This document shows positions 13,401 through 23,821 of a stretch of 64,000 nucleotides of DNA, one piece after another. The DNA is from Euryodendron excelsum. Its lineage: Eukaryota; Streptophyta; Magnoliopsida; Ericales; Pentaphylacaceae. The notes below the pieces were generated by a model. The model was given only the letters and a program-made list of their open reading frames with translations, searched no databases and was not told the origin of the DNA. Position numbers and translations under genes: made by a program. Each line of letters opens with the position of its first letter. The stretch's first letter is position 1. The stretch lies in NCBI GenBank assembly GCA_033060915.1, contig CM065385.1, positions 18,984,001-19,048,000 on the forward strand, read 5' to 3'.

Positions 13401-16400
13401 CACCTCGGCGCTGGAGGATGTGGTGCAGGAAGAACGTGGGCTGCAATGTGTCATCTTGCTTCCGCTTGAGGAAAATGCGTCTGAGAGCGTACCAGTCGGG
13501 GGTAGAATGGGTGGTAGTTTGATGGTAGATGCAGAAGTTAGGACTGAGTCTGTTGCGCTCGGTAGGTTGCTTCTTTACTTCGGGAAGGACGATCTGGCCA
13601 TCAGCAACCCATGTTTGTAATAGGGCTGCGGCTGTTTTGGTGGATACGAGCAAGGGAGGGGGGTCTTCGCCGAAGGGGCACTTTCTACCCCTGGAGTTGC
13701 CGTGAATTGTGGGCGCTGCTGCATATACGGAGGATCGGCGCAGGGGGTTTCGCCGCGAGGGAGCCAACTGCCAGGGGGATTGGGAGTGGAAATTGTGCAC
13801 AGAGTCTCTTATGGCAGTAGTAATATTCTGGGCGGTGGTGATCAAACTAGCAAAATCCGCGAACTTATGGTTGATCATATGTATTTTGTATCGATTTTGC
13901 ATTCCTTTAACACAAATGTTGACCAGCTGTTTCTCGGCTACTGGGTCCTGAACTTTGAGAGCCTTTTCACGAAATCTCTTAACAAATGACAACAATCCTT
14001 CAGATTCTCCCTGGGACTCGTGGATGAGGTCGAACGCTGACAGAGGTTCATCGGCGTAAAAGAACTTCCAGACAAATCTCTGTACCATATCGTCCCAGGA
14101 TAGGATAGAATTGGGTAGGAGGTTGGCCTACCAGGAATAAGCTCGATCGGACAGCGATTTGGAAAACTCCCTTTACCGGAGGTTGAGATCTGCTGCGTGG
14201 ATGCCTAATGAGTCCACAAACTGAATGATGTGCTCTTTGGCGTGTCCACTTTTCCCATCAAACTTGGTGAATTTTGGGGCGATGTACCCCTCTGGGTACG
14301 GTAGTCGCTAGATAGACTCAGCATATGGTGGGCAAAAGTCAAGTTCGCCATCGAACGACTGAGTAGTGTTTTCTTGCCTAAACTCGATGCGCGTCTGGTC
14401 TTGCGGGTGTGTGTAAGTGAGGACCGGATCGGGTTGGAAAAGGGCTCGCCTGGTTGTTGCGGGTGGAGTTGAGTTGTTGGTGCTGGGGTTGAGTGTTTGG
14501 TTAGAAGTGGGGGGTTCTAAGCTTCGAGTTGCACGCTAGAACGCTTCAGCGGTGGAGGAGGCAGGTGATACTGTGGAGACGGGAGTAGGGGTGTTGAGGA
14601 TGGCTCGCCCGCTCTGCATGGCCTACATAGTATCCATCAGGGTTTGTTGCGACTTTAGAAGAGCAGCCATGCTGTCGTTGAGCGTTCGGATCTACTGGCT
14701 TTGGGATTAGATGAAAGAAAGGACCTGGGGGCCCTGGTTCTCTGGGTGGGTACCAGGGGTGAGCTTTGCCCCCATGTTGGAGACTTGGCCTGTGTTGAGG
14801 CCAGGGTTAGTCGTTTCGTGAGCGCCAATCATCCCTAGTGGAGTATTGTTTGTAAGGTTTGATGGTGAAGCGTAAGGTTGACTTACATGGGACCCGTCTG
14901 GAAGTTCTGACAGTCACTGAAGCCGACTCACTCGAGTCTCCTGGCTATGAAGGGGCGAGAATTGAGAGGGCAGACAAGAGAGAGAGAGAGAGAGAGAAAG
15001 ATTCATAAGCCAGTAGTGACTCATATAATAAATGTGATTAGGTTCTGTCCGTTTTGTCATAAATGTGTTGAGACTATTTATAGTAGGCAATGGTCAGCAC
15101 TGTGCAGACACGTGGCACATCGTGATTGGGCAGGCTTGAGCTCCACCATCATAACATGGTGAAGTCCTGTCAGCGACTGCAGCGGGCGATTGGATACGCA
15201 CTGCCACGAAATTAGACACTTGTCCAGCCACGACTCGCCATGTGTCTGCTGCATTAAATGTGCGTCGAGTCAGCATTTAATACTTAAGATATGGTATTTA
15301 AGTGGCTTTGCGGGTAGATCTCTCTCTCTTAGCTGGTTGATGGGACTAGTCCCCCTACACACTCATGAAGCGCGCAGCTTAACGATCCCTTCGGTTCTAG
15401 CCTCCGTTCCACTGCCCATGGGGAAGGGTCCCGAGCGAGAGTAAGTTAAATAGTTAGGGGCCTGGGCCAGTTAGATGGTGACGCACAGAGCCTTGGGTCG
15501 TGCTAGGGGCGAGGGCCTGTCATACACAGGCGCCCGTTTTGGCCGGAGTCGTGCAGGCGCGGGGCCTGGCTTGAAAGGAGCTCTTGGAGCTTGCCTGAAC
15601 GAGACTCGGTGGTCGAGCGCCGAGCCTACCGCGGGGGCAAAGGGGTTGTGCGGATTTGCCCAGACATGGTTTGACCATGGTTAACTTTGGAGTAGCCAGG
15701 GGGCCCACGTGGACCGCTAGGTGAGCAAATGGGGTGTCACGTGGCGCCCGCAGACTGGGTGCCTACATTAGCCCCCTTGTACGTGTGCGGCCATTTGGGC
15801 CAATGGGCACATGCCTGCATAGCACGTAGCTGGGGACGAGACGGGACTGTTCGTAGCGGTTGGGCACGAGCCCCCCTGGCTGGGTACCGGTGTGAGCTGT
15901 TGCAAAGAGATAGAAGAATGAGGAGATTGTCCGCAAAAGACCCCATATATACTCACATGTCCTGCTCATGTTGATTCAATAGGGCAGTTTTTGCAATGCA
16001 TAGAAACGCATCATCAACGTTGTAATCCTCTTTAGCGGACGTCTCAAAATAAGGTACATTTCCCCTGGAACCACACCACTCCCTCGCTGTATTCTCCGAA
16101 ACCTGCACGAAAGGATACCTTAATATACGTATCAAAAAATCACAAAAGAACAAAGTTTTAAGTGATTCATTGTACATTCTTACCGCTCTGCTGTTTCCAT
16201 CATCAACATCGACCTTGTTACCAAGTAATACAAAGGGAAATGTATCAGGGTCAGTTGGATCTACCTATGTAGAGTCCACATTCAAACCGATTATCACAAC
16301 CAGAGGTATTTCAAGAGGCACAATATATGACAAATAAATTCCAATTCATATCTTGCGCTGCAATTGTAGTTATACATAATATATATATATATATATATAT

Positions 16401-17303
16401 GCAAATGAAATAATTTGATCTATATATGGAAGACTCACCTGCTTGAGAAACTGGTCATGCCAATTTTGAAGTGTTTCGAATGACTTGAGTACATTCACAT
16501 CATATACGAGGATGCAGCAATCTGCCCCTCGGTAAAATGCAGCGCCGAGGCTCTGAAACCTTTCCTGCCCTGCCGTGTCCCAAATCTGTCCGGCATTAAC
16601 ACATAATTTAATCGATCATAGTTGATTAATATTTGATCTTATGCAAAATAAAATAGTACTTTTGAACTAATTAGTAGTTACCCACTTGCAAAGTGACTGG
16701 CTTGCCATCTATCTCTAGTTCTTTTGTGACAAAATCAGCTCCAATTGTAGCTTTGTACAGTTGACTGAATTTCTTATATACATATCTGGAGTGGCCGTTA
16801 ATAACCCACATATTCAAACAACAGTTTCTAACACAGCAAACTCAAATGCAGTGCTTCAAATTTGCTCCGCAAGCACTTAGAAAATTTGCAGCTGGTCCTT
16901 AGTCCAACAAAATCAATCCATTTCTGGCTCCACAAAGAAATAGTCATGCAATATATATATATATATATCTATCCATATTTTGCGAGGAGGACAACAGCAA
17001 CAAAAGAGCGGTAATTTTTGAAAAATTGAAACATGAACAACCAAAAAAATTAGAGAGCAGCTATTTCAAACTAGCTCATCCAACCGGGAAATATGATTGC
17101 GGATACTGATTCATCAAAGAGGTCTTTCCGACACTGAAAAAAATAAGACTAGCATAAGATTAAACCCAAAAAAAAAAAAAAAAATTTCAAGAAGCTTTAA
17201 ACCATGTAACAGAAATAAAATTTTAATAAAACGCAAAGATCAAATCATACCCGCTATCACCGAGGACGATGACCTTGAGCAAAGTTTTTTTTGGTGTGAA
17301 CAT
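10125..17303 (-). CDS. RABG: Rab7-type small GTPase (plant RABG family), seven exons
   Basis: Rab7/RABG GTPases control late endosome and vacuole membrane fusion. Exons, minus strand: 17303-17251, 17133-17107, 16785-16686, 16585-16439, 16264-16184, 16102-15957 and 10188-10125 (53, 27, 100, 147, 81, 146 and 64 nt; stop 10127-10125), 205 residues. Every intron has GT...AG ends and all phases agree. All GTPase motifs are present: P-loop GDSGVGKT (15-22, codon 18 split by intron 1), switch I with YKATIGADF (37-45), WDTAGQE (62-68), NKVD (125-128) and ETSAKE (156-161). The C-terminus is QRGGCAC, a double-cysteine geranylgeranylation signal. Exon 2 is a 27-nt microexon. Intron 4 holds a TA microsatellite (about 16379-16400). 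Intron 6 (15956-10189) is 5768 bp because an LTR retroelement sits in it. If intron 6 is retained, translation stops after one more codon (Met185, then TGA). The start is the first ATG in the conserved context and gives the usual family length. Confidence 0.95.
10283..11297 (-). repeat. LTR copy (3' LTR) of the intronic retroelement
   Basis: Pairs with 14847-15895. It contains a (GA)n tract at about 10409-10451, the shared blocks GGTGAAGCGTAAGGTTGAC and GGGAAGGGTCCCGAGCGAG, and a G+C-rich right half. Differences from the partner are mostly transitions plus a few indels. The true right edge may lie beyond 11297, because similarity stops where the partner copy ends. Confidence 0.85.
11519..11526 (+). 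promoter_or_regulatory. TATA box upstream of the antisense PMD gene
   Basis: TATAAAAG on the plus strand lies about 175 bases before the first ATG of the PMD frame (11694), in a favourable G+C context. It would place a start site near 11550. Position and consensus are good; activity is inferred only. Confidence 0.45.
11694..13620 (+). pseudogene. Plant mobile domain (PMD) gene carried antisense in the retroelement, nonsense-broken
   Basis: PMD proteins (MAIN/MAIL-like) are plant proteins repeatedly found in transposons. From about 11779 to 13620 the plus-strand frame continues without any frameshift. It shows [31 protein letters not shown] (12154-12300), [34 protein letters not shown] (12540-12700), [20 protein letters not shown] (12742-12801) and [15 protein letters not shown] after 13353. 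Five in-frame TAG codons break it, at 11992, 12148, 12709, 13093 and 13351 (first bases), and the last stop is at 13618. The first ATG after the TATA box (11694) is in another frame, so a shift or small intron lies near 11750-11780. A 21-bp tandem duplication near 11950-11994 repeats IRFMVE. Its 3' end overlaps the 3' end of gag on the other strand. Confidence 0.85.
13345..14775 (-). pseudogene. Retrotransposon gag, seven nonsense codons and no frameshift
   Basis: The frame starts at ATG 14775 ([10 protein letters not shown]), just inside the 5' LTR, and stays in one frame to 13345. It carries [20 protein letters not shown] (about 14290-14230), [33 protein letters not shown] (about 14015-13955) and, near 13515, [14 protein letters not shown], the short zinc-knuckle-like tail of plant gypsy gag. 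Stops lie at 14709-14707, 14694-14692, 14625-14623, 14538-14536, 14310-14308, 14175-14173 and 14130-14128. Most are TAG or TAA where Gln is expected. The last 247 codons are open. The C-terminal 50 or so residues run into sequence that also belongs to the antisense PMD frame. Confidence 0.9.
14847..15895 (-). repeat. LTR copy (5' LTR) of the intronic retroelement
   Basis: Starts TGTTTGTAAGG at 14847 and is collinear with 10283-11297. It has a shorter (GA)n tract (about 14978-14996) and a segment of about 35 bp near 15515-15555 absent from the other copy. A possible primer site, read on the minus strand as TTGGCGCTCACG, lies about 20 bases inside it near 14816-14828; this is weak. The right border abuts Rab intron sequence about 60 bases from exon 6. 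Confidence 0.8.
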
Positions 17304-18289
17304 GATGAACTATGATTCAACAGAAGCTGTACACATATACAGTGGATTCTGGGTTTTGCTATACTATTTTCTAGAGAGAGAAAGTCGGGAAAAAGAATGA
17401 TTACAGTGAGGATGATTCCAGAAACGTGTGGCCACTTCTTGGGTGTTGTCCTCCAATCTTCTTGTTCTGCTGCTTTTTTTTTTTTTTTTTTTTTCCTTCC
17501 TGCTTTTACTTTTCTCATAATGTGTATGTAATTGATGCAAGGACAAACATGTGAGCATTTGCTGACGAAAACAAATGTTTTGGCGCCAGAAAAGCTTGTT
17601 TTTTTTAAAAGCAAAATTACCTGTTGAAGAGTCGTCGTGGGCCCCTCAAATCTCTGTATCTTGATTGGCACACATGTAATATGGAGAGATAATCCTTAAT
17701 GGTATCTCTATTAATGTCCCAGGTAAGTGACAGTTCAACCGTGATTGTTTATTGGTCATGGCCAATAGTTGGGATTTGTATATATATATGTATGTGTGTG
17801 TGGGTGTGATTTGTGTTGTTTATATGGACCTTCTCTTGCTGTTGAATTTACAGCCAAGACTCCGGATTTTTATTTCTGATTATTCAGCCTGTTATGTCTC
17901 CTATGGTTTTAAATGCTTAACGTATTAGGAAATCAGCTCAACAATATCTTACAAACTAGAAAAGGTTCAAAATTGATGAAATTTGAATTCATGAGATCAA
18001 AAAGAGTTCTAAATCTTCCTAGAAAAGGAGTGTACAGCATTCTCATGGAATGCTTTTTTTTTTTTTTTTTTTTTTCTATTTTGTGACTACACCTATCAAA
18101 TGTTCATGAACCAGAAAAGAAAAAGGCCTTTCAGATATTTATTTGATTCGAAAAAGGGTTATAAGTGACTGTTCATTTCCTGTGACTTCACCTTTCAATC
18201 AAATTGATGCGTCCCACAATGGCCAGGTATTCCACCCTATAAAGTCATGTAATTGCTGAATTTCGTGATGTTTTATATTTCTTGTAATT
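17304..18289. other. Rab 5' leader, promoter and intergenic sequence
   Basis: Expected promoter and 5' untranslated region of the Rab gene, on the high-coordinate side of 17303. Two poly-T tracts stand out (17474-17494 and 18053-18075), and a TA/TG-rich stretch lies near 17779-17805. No further gene was found. Confidence 0.5.
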
Positions 18290-19189
18290 TGAGATATTGG
18301 ATATTTATCACAAGTATTCTAAGCAAAAATTTGAGTACTAAAAGGTTTTTCGTTTAGAAGCATTAGCTAAGAGATATTTGAGAGAAAGAATAAATTCAAA
18401 ACTTGAAGAAGTATTCAACTTCAATATCATTCGATAGTTGTTGATCGAAGATACATAAAATGATAAAATTCAGAGAGTTTCGATACCTGTCGATCGATCT
18501 TGATTGACTTCGATCAACTATTCAGTGCTTGTAGTAACTCAGAGTTTTTCAATCGCCTTCGATTAAATATTCAAAGAAGATGCAGTTTGACTAACTGACT
18601 TGATCCACTTTGTTGCATTGAAAAGCAAAAAATCTACAGATTTGGAAACAACTGTATATGGAAGAAAATTTAATTTTTGATATAAACAGAAAGTCTTTTT
18701 AAGATTTCTAAGAGAGCAGCTGCACCAAGAAGAGTTCCTAAAAGTTCTCTTAACATCTAAGGAACTCTTAATTGATTCTTAGTAACAATAACTTCTTCAA
18801 CCTTGAGGAATCGAAGTCTTGATGGAGTTTAAGACGGCAAATTCGTACTAAAGGGACTTGTACTGTGATCAAACATGATAATGGTGAATTGTAAAGTCGA
18901 ACAAGTACAAGGCAACCAAGAGAGTCGAGAAGTCAATAGGGATTTGATTATAAGTGTTCTTGTAACTGTTTAACAGTAATTTTAGTGTATAATCTTTGTC
19001 CGGCGAAGTGGATGCATGGTTTTTTCTTGATTTGGGTTTTCATGGCAAAAATTTTGTGTGTCAATTGTGTGATTTGTTTTTACTTATTTTGACATACGTT
19101 GTGGATGTACTTATCCATAGTCATACTATCATAGTATTAATGTAATACATATTGTTTAGCAAAAGTATAATCTGACAAAGGTTTTTTCA
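18290..19189 (+). repeat. 5' LTR of copia element 1, left edge uncertain
   Basis: The right edge is firm: GGTTTTTTCA at 19189 is followed by a tRNA-Met primer site and then gag. The last 200 bases have the character of a copia R-U5 region. The left edge could not be fixed, because the matching 3' LTR is not in the window. The coordinate 18290 is only an estimate. Confidence 0.55.
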
Positions 19190-19191
19190 AT

Positions 19192-19203
19192 TGGTATCAG
19201 AGC
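19192..19203 (+). other. Primer binding site (initiator tRNA-Met), copia element 1
   Basis: TGGTATCAGAGC, the classic complement of the 3' end of initiator tRNA-Met used by plant copia elements, three bases from the LTR end. Confidence 0.85.
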
Positions 19204-19260
19204 AGGACATAAAAAAATATTTTATTTTTTGAAAGAGTGAGATCTTGATTGTCTTAAACT

Positions 19261-19849
19261 ATGGATTTTCCAAAGGAGGGTAGTGCTACTGTTAGTTCAC
19301 CATTGCCTGATGGAATTAATTATTCCTACTGGAAAGCAAAGACGAGAGTTTTTTTAAAGTCTATTGATGAGCGAGTTTGGCTAGTAGTTGTGAATGGCTG
19401 GATCCCACCCACCATTAAATCTGATAAACAAATGATTTTAAAAATATTAGATCAATGAGATAAAATAGATTTTAAAAATCGTGTGTGGAATAACAAAACA
19501 ATAAATACCATCTATAACGGTGTTACAGCTGAGGAGTTTCGTCGAATCTTTAACTATGAAATTGCTAAAGAGGCATGAGATATTTTACAAATTACCCATA
19601 AAGGTATCATAACTGTGAAAATAACCAAACTGCAGCGATTGACTTCTACCTTTGAAAACTTGAGGATGAATGATGATGAATTTTTTGATAAATTTTATAT
19701 TAAACTCAATGACATTGTCACTCTTGTTTTAATCTTGGTGAATAAATATCTTCTTCAAAAATTATTTAAATTTTTTTTAACATCGTTACTAGAGAGATTT
19801 CAACCCAAGATTATGGCAATTAAGAAAAGTAGGGATGTAGACTCCATGA
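19261..19849 (+). pseudogene. Copia element 1 gag, 5' part, cut by a nested insertion
   Basis: ATG at 19261 opens a copia-type gag: PDGINYSYWKAKTRVFLKS, RVWLVVVNGW, then a UBN2-like region with FENLRMNDDEFFDKFYIKLN. In-frame TGA codons occur near 19456 and 19576 where Trp is expected (W to stop by G-to-A change). The frame ends at 19849 in DVDSM, where a long-LTR element has inserted. The same frame continues after 36449 with KVNDLVGSLQTYK. Gag coats the retrotransposon RNA in virus-like particles. Confidence 0.85.
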
Positions 19850-22800
19850 TGTTGCGCCTTGATTTTTTGTACTTGATAAAAATATACACAAGTGGGAAAA
19901 CGCGGTACTCTCTCGTTAGAACTCATTCTCCTAGAAGGACGAATGCGAGTAGGTTTGAATTGAAAATTGATTTTGAATAAAGGCTTTTGAAAAAAGTTTG
20001 GAGTTGCCACCTAACTTGATTAAGGTGAGTTAGGTCACCTAAAGCTAAGTGCAATTCGAAGATTAAACTTAGGGTTTTTGAAAAAGGTTTTGGAAAACTT
20101 TATCAAGAGAGGGTTTTTAAGAAAATAGGTTGTTTGGCAACCTTTGGAAAGTTTTAAGCTATTTTTGAAAATAACTCCGTTTTTGTATTTGAAAACAATG
20201 ATTCTAAGTTCGGAGGTTGGTTACGTGTAGGAAAGATATCCTAAGATCATCACCCTACCCCTCTTTTGCAGTACCTATATATCTATTCACCCTACGTTCA
20301 TTAAATTAAAATCTCTAATTAATAAATGTCCAATACTATCCACTTTGAAAAGAGTTTTGTAAAGAAGCTTCATATGATGCATAACATGCAAGCGCAGGAA
20401 AAAGATTTGATTTTTTTTTAAAGAAGGTTTTAGAAATTGAAAATTGGAAACAGATTATGGAATTGAAAACTTGAAGAATATTATGGAATTAAAAATTAAA
20501 AAAATGTAATAGAATTAGAAACTTGAAAAAGGTTATGACCGCACCCATGATGGTTGCCTACGTATCCCTTTGTTAGGAATCAGGTCAGTTGGGTTTGAAC
20601 AAGAATACGATTGAAAATAAACACTTTTGAGGTTTTTTTGAAAAGATTTGATATGAGGTTTGATTTGAACTTTGAATAGAAGACTTGAAATTAAAATTTG
20701 ATTTGAGAAAGAAAGAGTTGAGTTTTGAAAATATTTTGACTTAAAATAAAGTCAGAAAACCATCTTGGTTTGGAAAGAAGTTTTAGAAAGGAGTTAAAAC
20801 TTCCTAACTTAGGATTAGAGTTAAACCAGGGTTTAGGTAACCTAAAGTTGAAGCATGTACTTGAATTGGAAATGTTTGATTTAGACTAGAAAGTTCAATT
20901 AAGGGAAGTTTGATTTTAGAAAAGTTCAAATTTAGGAAAGTTGGACTTTAAGAAAGATTTGGAAAAGTAGGAAAGACTTGTAAAGATTTGACTTTGATTA
21001 TTTGATTTGAAAGAATTTAGAAAGTTTTAGGAAAGATTGGATTTTGAAAAGTTTTGAATTAGGAAAGTTTCATTTTAAGAAAAGTTTGAATTTGGAACGT
21101 TTTTGAATTTAGAAAGTTTTGGATTTAGAAATATTTGAAATTAGAAAAATTTTAAAATTTGAAAAGATTTCGAAAGTTGAGATTTAGGAAAGTTTGAAAT
21201 TAGGGAAGATTGGAATTAGGAAAGATTTGATTTCTATTTTCTAAAGTAGAATATTAGATTTTATTTTCAAAAATTGATGATTTGATTCGATTTCTAAAAT
21301 TGGAGGATTTGATTTAACATGGAATTGGAAAAGTTGAATTTTAGAAATCTAGGATTTGAAAATCTATAATTTGGTGTAGAAAAAGAGATTTTGAAAATCC
21401 TAAGATTTGATGTAGAAGATAGTTTTTGAAAACCTATGATTTGAGACAAAAGAAGAAGTCATGATTTTAGGAAATATATTTTTAAAGAGAGAATTTTTGA
21501 AAGGAAGTTTAAAAAGAATTTTTAGAAAGTAGATTTTTGAAGAGAGTTTTTAGAAAGAAGTTTAAAAAGCAATTTGAAAAAGGGCTTGAATATGGACTTT
21601 TGAAATCTTTTAAATGTATCACTTTCTTAAAATGATTCTAACCATGAAAAGATTAGAACCATTTTGATTTGGTGGTTTTGAAAATAACATGGATTTGAAA
21701 TATGAACCATAATGATCACTTTGAATATCACACTTTGTTAAAACAACCCTAACCATGGAATGACTAGAATCATCTTATGATTGTGGTTTTGATGAAAAAT
21801 AATTTACGGTTTATACCAAAAAATTTGGACCTTAATAGTTACATTGATTATAACATTTTCCTAAAACAATCCTAACCATGGAATGGCTAGAATCACTTTA
21901 GGATTGTGATTTTTGAAAATAAGTTTGAAAAAGGGATTTTGAATGCAAGTTTTGAAAGAGAGTTTTGATGCAAGTTTTGGAAAACAACTTTGAAAATAAT
22001 TTTGGATGAATGTATGAATATGATATGCACACTGTAATAAGATTGTGAACATATAAGGCTAGGCTTTACCACATAATTAAGGGGGTCAAACCCACACCTT
22101 CAAGGGTCGAATTTTGAAGAAAGCTTCTAGCACGGTGACCTTTAACAATTCTTCCTAGGCATGAACTGACGAGTCCCTTGTTTCAAGCATGTAAGAAAAG
22201 GATATAGAAGATGGGGATTTAAATAGAAGAAATCCCAAGTGGGCTAGGAGGGAGAAGAGAGAGGGGGGGATTACATAAAAATAAATCGAAAGCCTACCTT
22301 GTATTCTTCGTGCTTTGATTTCGTTGTTTGCTTCACTTTACTTGGACTTTGAGAACTTTGAAGTTGCAGCATTTTGAGTCTTCAATGGAGGCTTGCGTTT
22401 GAGTATATAGATGTTAGGGTTTTAGTGTATGGAGGCTAAGGCTTGAGGAGACTAGAGAGGGCTAGGGTTTGGAGAGACTCTGAGCTCTAAATTTTGAGAA
22501 ACAGAATTTTTGGACTAAGTTTGCGGACCCTTTTCACGCAGGGGGAAGGTCTGTATTTATAGGCAACTAAATGACTTGGCGCCTGTTGCAATGGCGCTAG
22601 GCACTTAGGAAAGTTTTTAGGGTGGCAAGAAACATATCTTTTGACCCTTGGTACGCAAGGTAAAAGATTTGGGTGCCTGTCCTAGTGACTGTCATGCAAT
22701 TTTTGGCTTGACTCCACTAGGAGTGACTCTAGAAAGTTTGGGAATGATCCAGAAGGTTCTGAGTAACCAAACTTAATCGGGAATGGATGGGAAACCTCGA

Positions 22801-23821
22801 GAGAGTGTCTCGGAGGTAACTAGAATGAGAAGCAATGCTGGAATGTTTGGAAAGGTCGATTGGCCCGCTAGGGGCAAAACGGTCAATTGAACCTAAAAAA
22901 CACCGAAATGGACTCGGACTGACCCGTGAGAAGGCTTGAAGGTCGAAAATACTATTAAGAGTATTCCAGAGAGTTACCAGTTTGACATCCAGAATCGGTA
23001 TGGTTAGAAAAGGTTACCGGTCCACTAGGGGAAAAACAATCATTTTGTACCGGGCTTACCGAAATAGACTCGAAATGATCCGAAAAGTGATAGAAGGTTG
23101 AGAATACTACTATAAGCATTCTTGGAAGATAACTAGTTTGATACTTAGAGCCGGTGTAGTTTTCGGAGGTGATCGGATGCCTAGGAGCAAAATGGTCATT
23201 TTGACCGGATGGTCTCGGAATTGCTCTAGAACCGACTGTAATGTACTTGAATATGCTGGATTATCTTTGGGACAATCTTGGAAGGGTAGACTTACCGCTC
23301 TGAGGACTTAGGTACTTTCTTGAGAAATGTGTCAAAAAGACCCAATGGGCAGTTTGGTCATTTTTTAGCAGAGTAGGCTACATGCACTAGTGTTGACCCG
23401 GGTTTTAAGTGTTTCCATCGGTGTGTCACGATTTGGTTTCCAAAGGTATCTCGTCCTTTGGTTAACGTGCCACGACCAAGAGACGAGTTTGGTCCCGTTA
23501 CATAGGGGTTTTGTTGGCAATTCCCAATGCCGATTTGTTTGCGAGTGTTTCTGCCACTCTGATGGTTGCAATGTCTGTGAGTGTTTTCGTCACTGTGACG
23601 GTGTGCGTTCATTCCGGAGACTACTTGATCTCAGAAAGCTACTAGATGTACTTATCGTCTGAGGGATCAACTTTCTCTAAAAACGTGTTGAATAACAAAC
23701 ATTCTACATTGGTGGGCTAGCAGGCGCCAGAAATGAACCGTTCTACCATCTTGGAGACTTGGGTTCCATCCCAATCGACAGGTTTGAAGGAACTTACCAT
23801 TCCGAGGAGTTTTCTCAGTAA
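19850..23821 (+). repeat. Long LTR, copy A (3' end missing)
   Basis: Collinear with 23822-36449 (minus its inserts) and with 41392-61614. Shared blocks are GGACGAATGCG near the start, TTAATTAAGGTGAGTTAGG-like text, GTAGGGAAGATATCC-like text, GTTGCCTACGTATC near 20550, a purine-rich low-complexity stretch (20640-21590), and GCATTCTACATTGGTGGGC-type text near 23700. It stops at CTCAGTAA (23821), well before the GGGGTGCTTACA end seen in other copies. Confidence 0.8.
22552..22562 (+). promoter_or_regulatory. Conserved TATA-like box in long LTR copy A
   Basis: TGTATTTATAGG, in the same relative place as CTATATTTATAG at 34245-34256, GATATTTATAAG at 44769-44780, GGTATTTATAGG at 57248-57259 and CTATATTTATAG at 61130-61141 in the other copies. 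Each follows a GCAGGGGGAAGG- or GCAAGGGGGTG-like block. Conservation in five copies supports a core promoter. Confidence 0.5.

Larger units (their letters stand above)
10283..15895 (-). mobile_element. Gag-only LTR retroelement with antisense PMD gene, inserted in Rab intron 6
   Basis: Two direct repeats of about 1 kb, starting TGTTTGTAA at 10283 and 14847 and sharing text up to GGTACCGGTGTGA (11297 and 15895), flank a region with gag on the minus strand and a PMD gene on the plus strand. No protease, reverse transcriptase or integrase lies between them, so the element is non-autonomous. The gag strand gives the orientation: the right repeat is the 5' LTR and the left one the 3' LTR. Extra antisense genes, some with PMD-type domains, are known from plant gypsy elements of the Tat/Retand group, and this fits that group. 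No target-site duplication was found: ATGTA precedes 10283 but is not present at the right edge. The right LTR may therefore have lost its outer end. The flanking Rab splice sites are intact. Confidence 0.85.

Noticed and set aside
17240..17671. Minus-strand open frame of 143 codons overlapping Rab exon 1
   Set aside because: It is in a different frame from the Rab exon, includes a poly-Lys run from a poly-T tract, and has no protein-like features.
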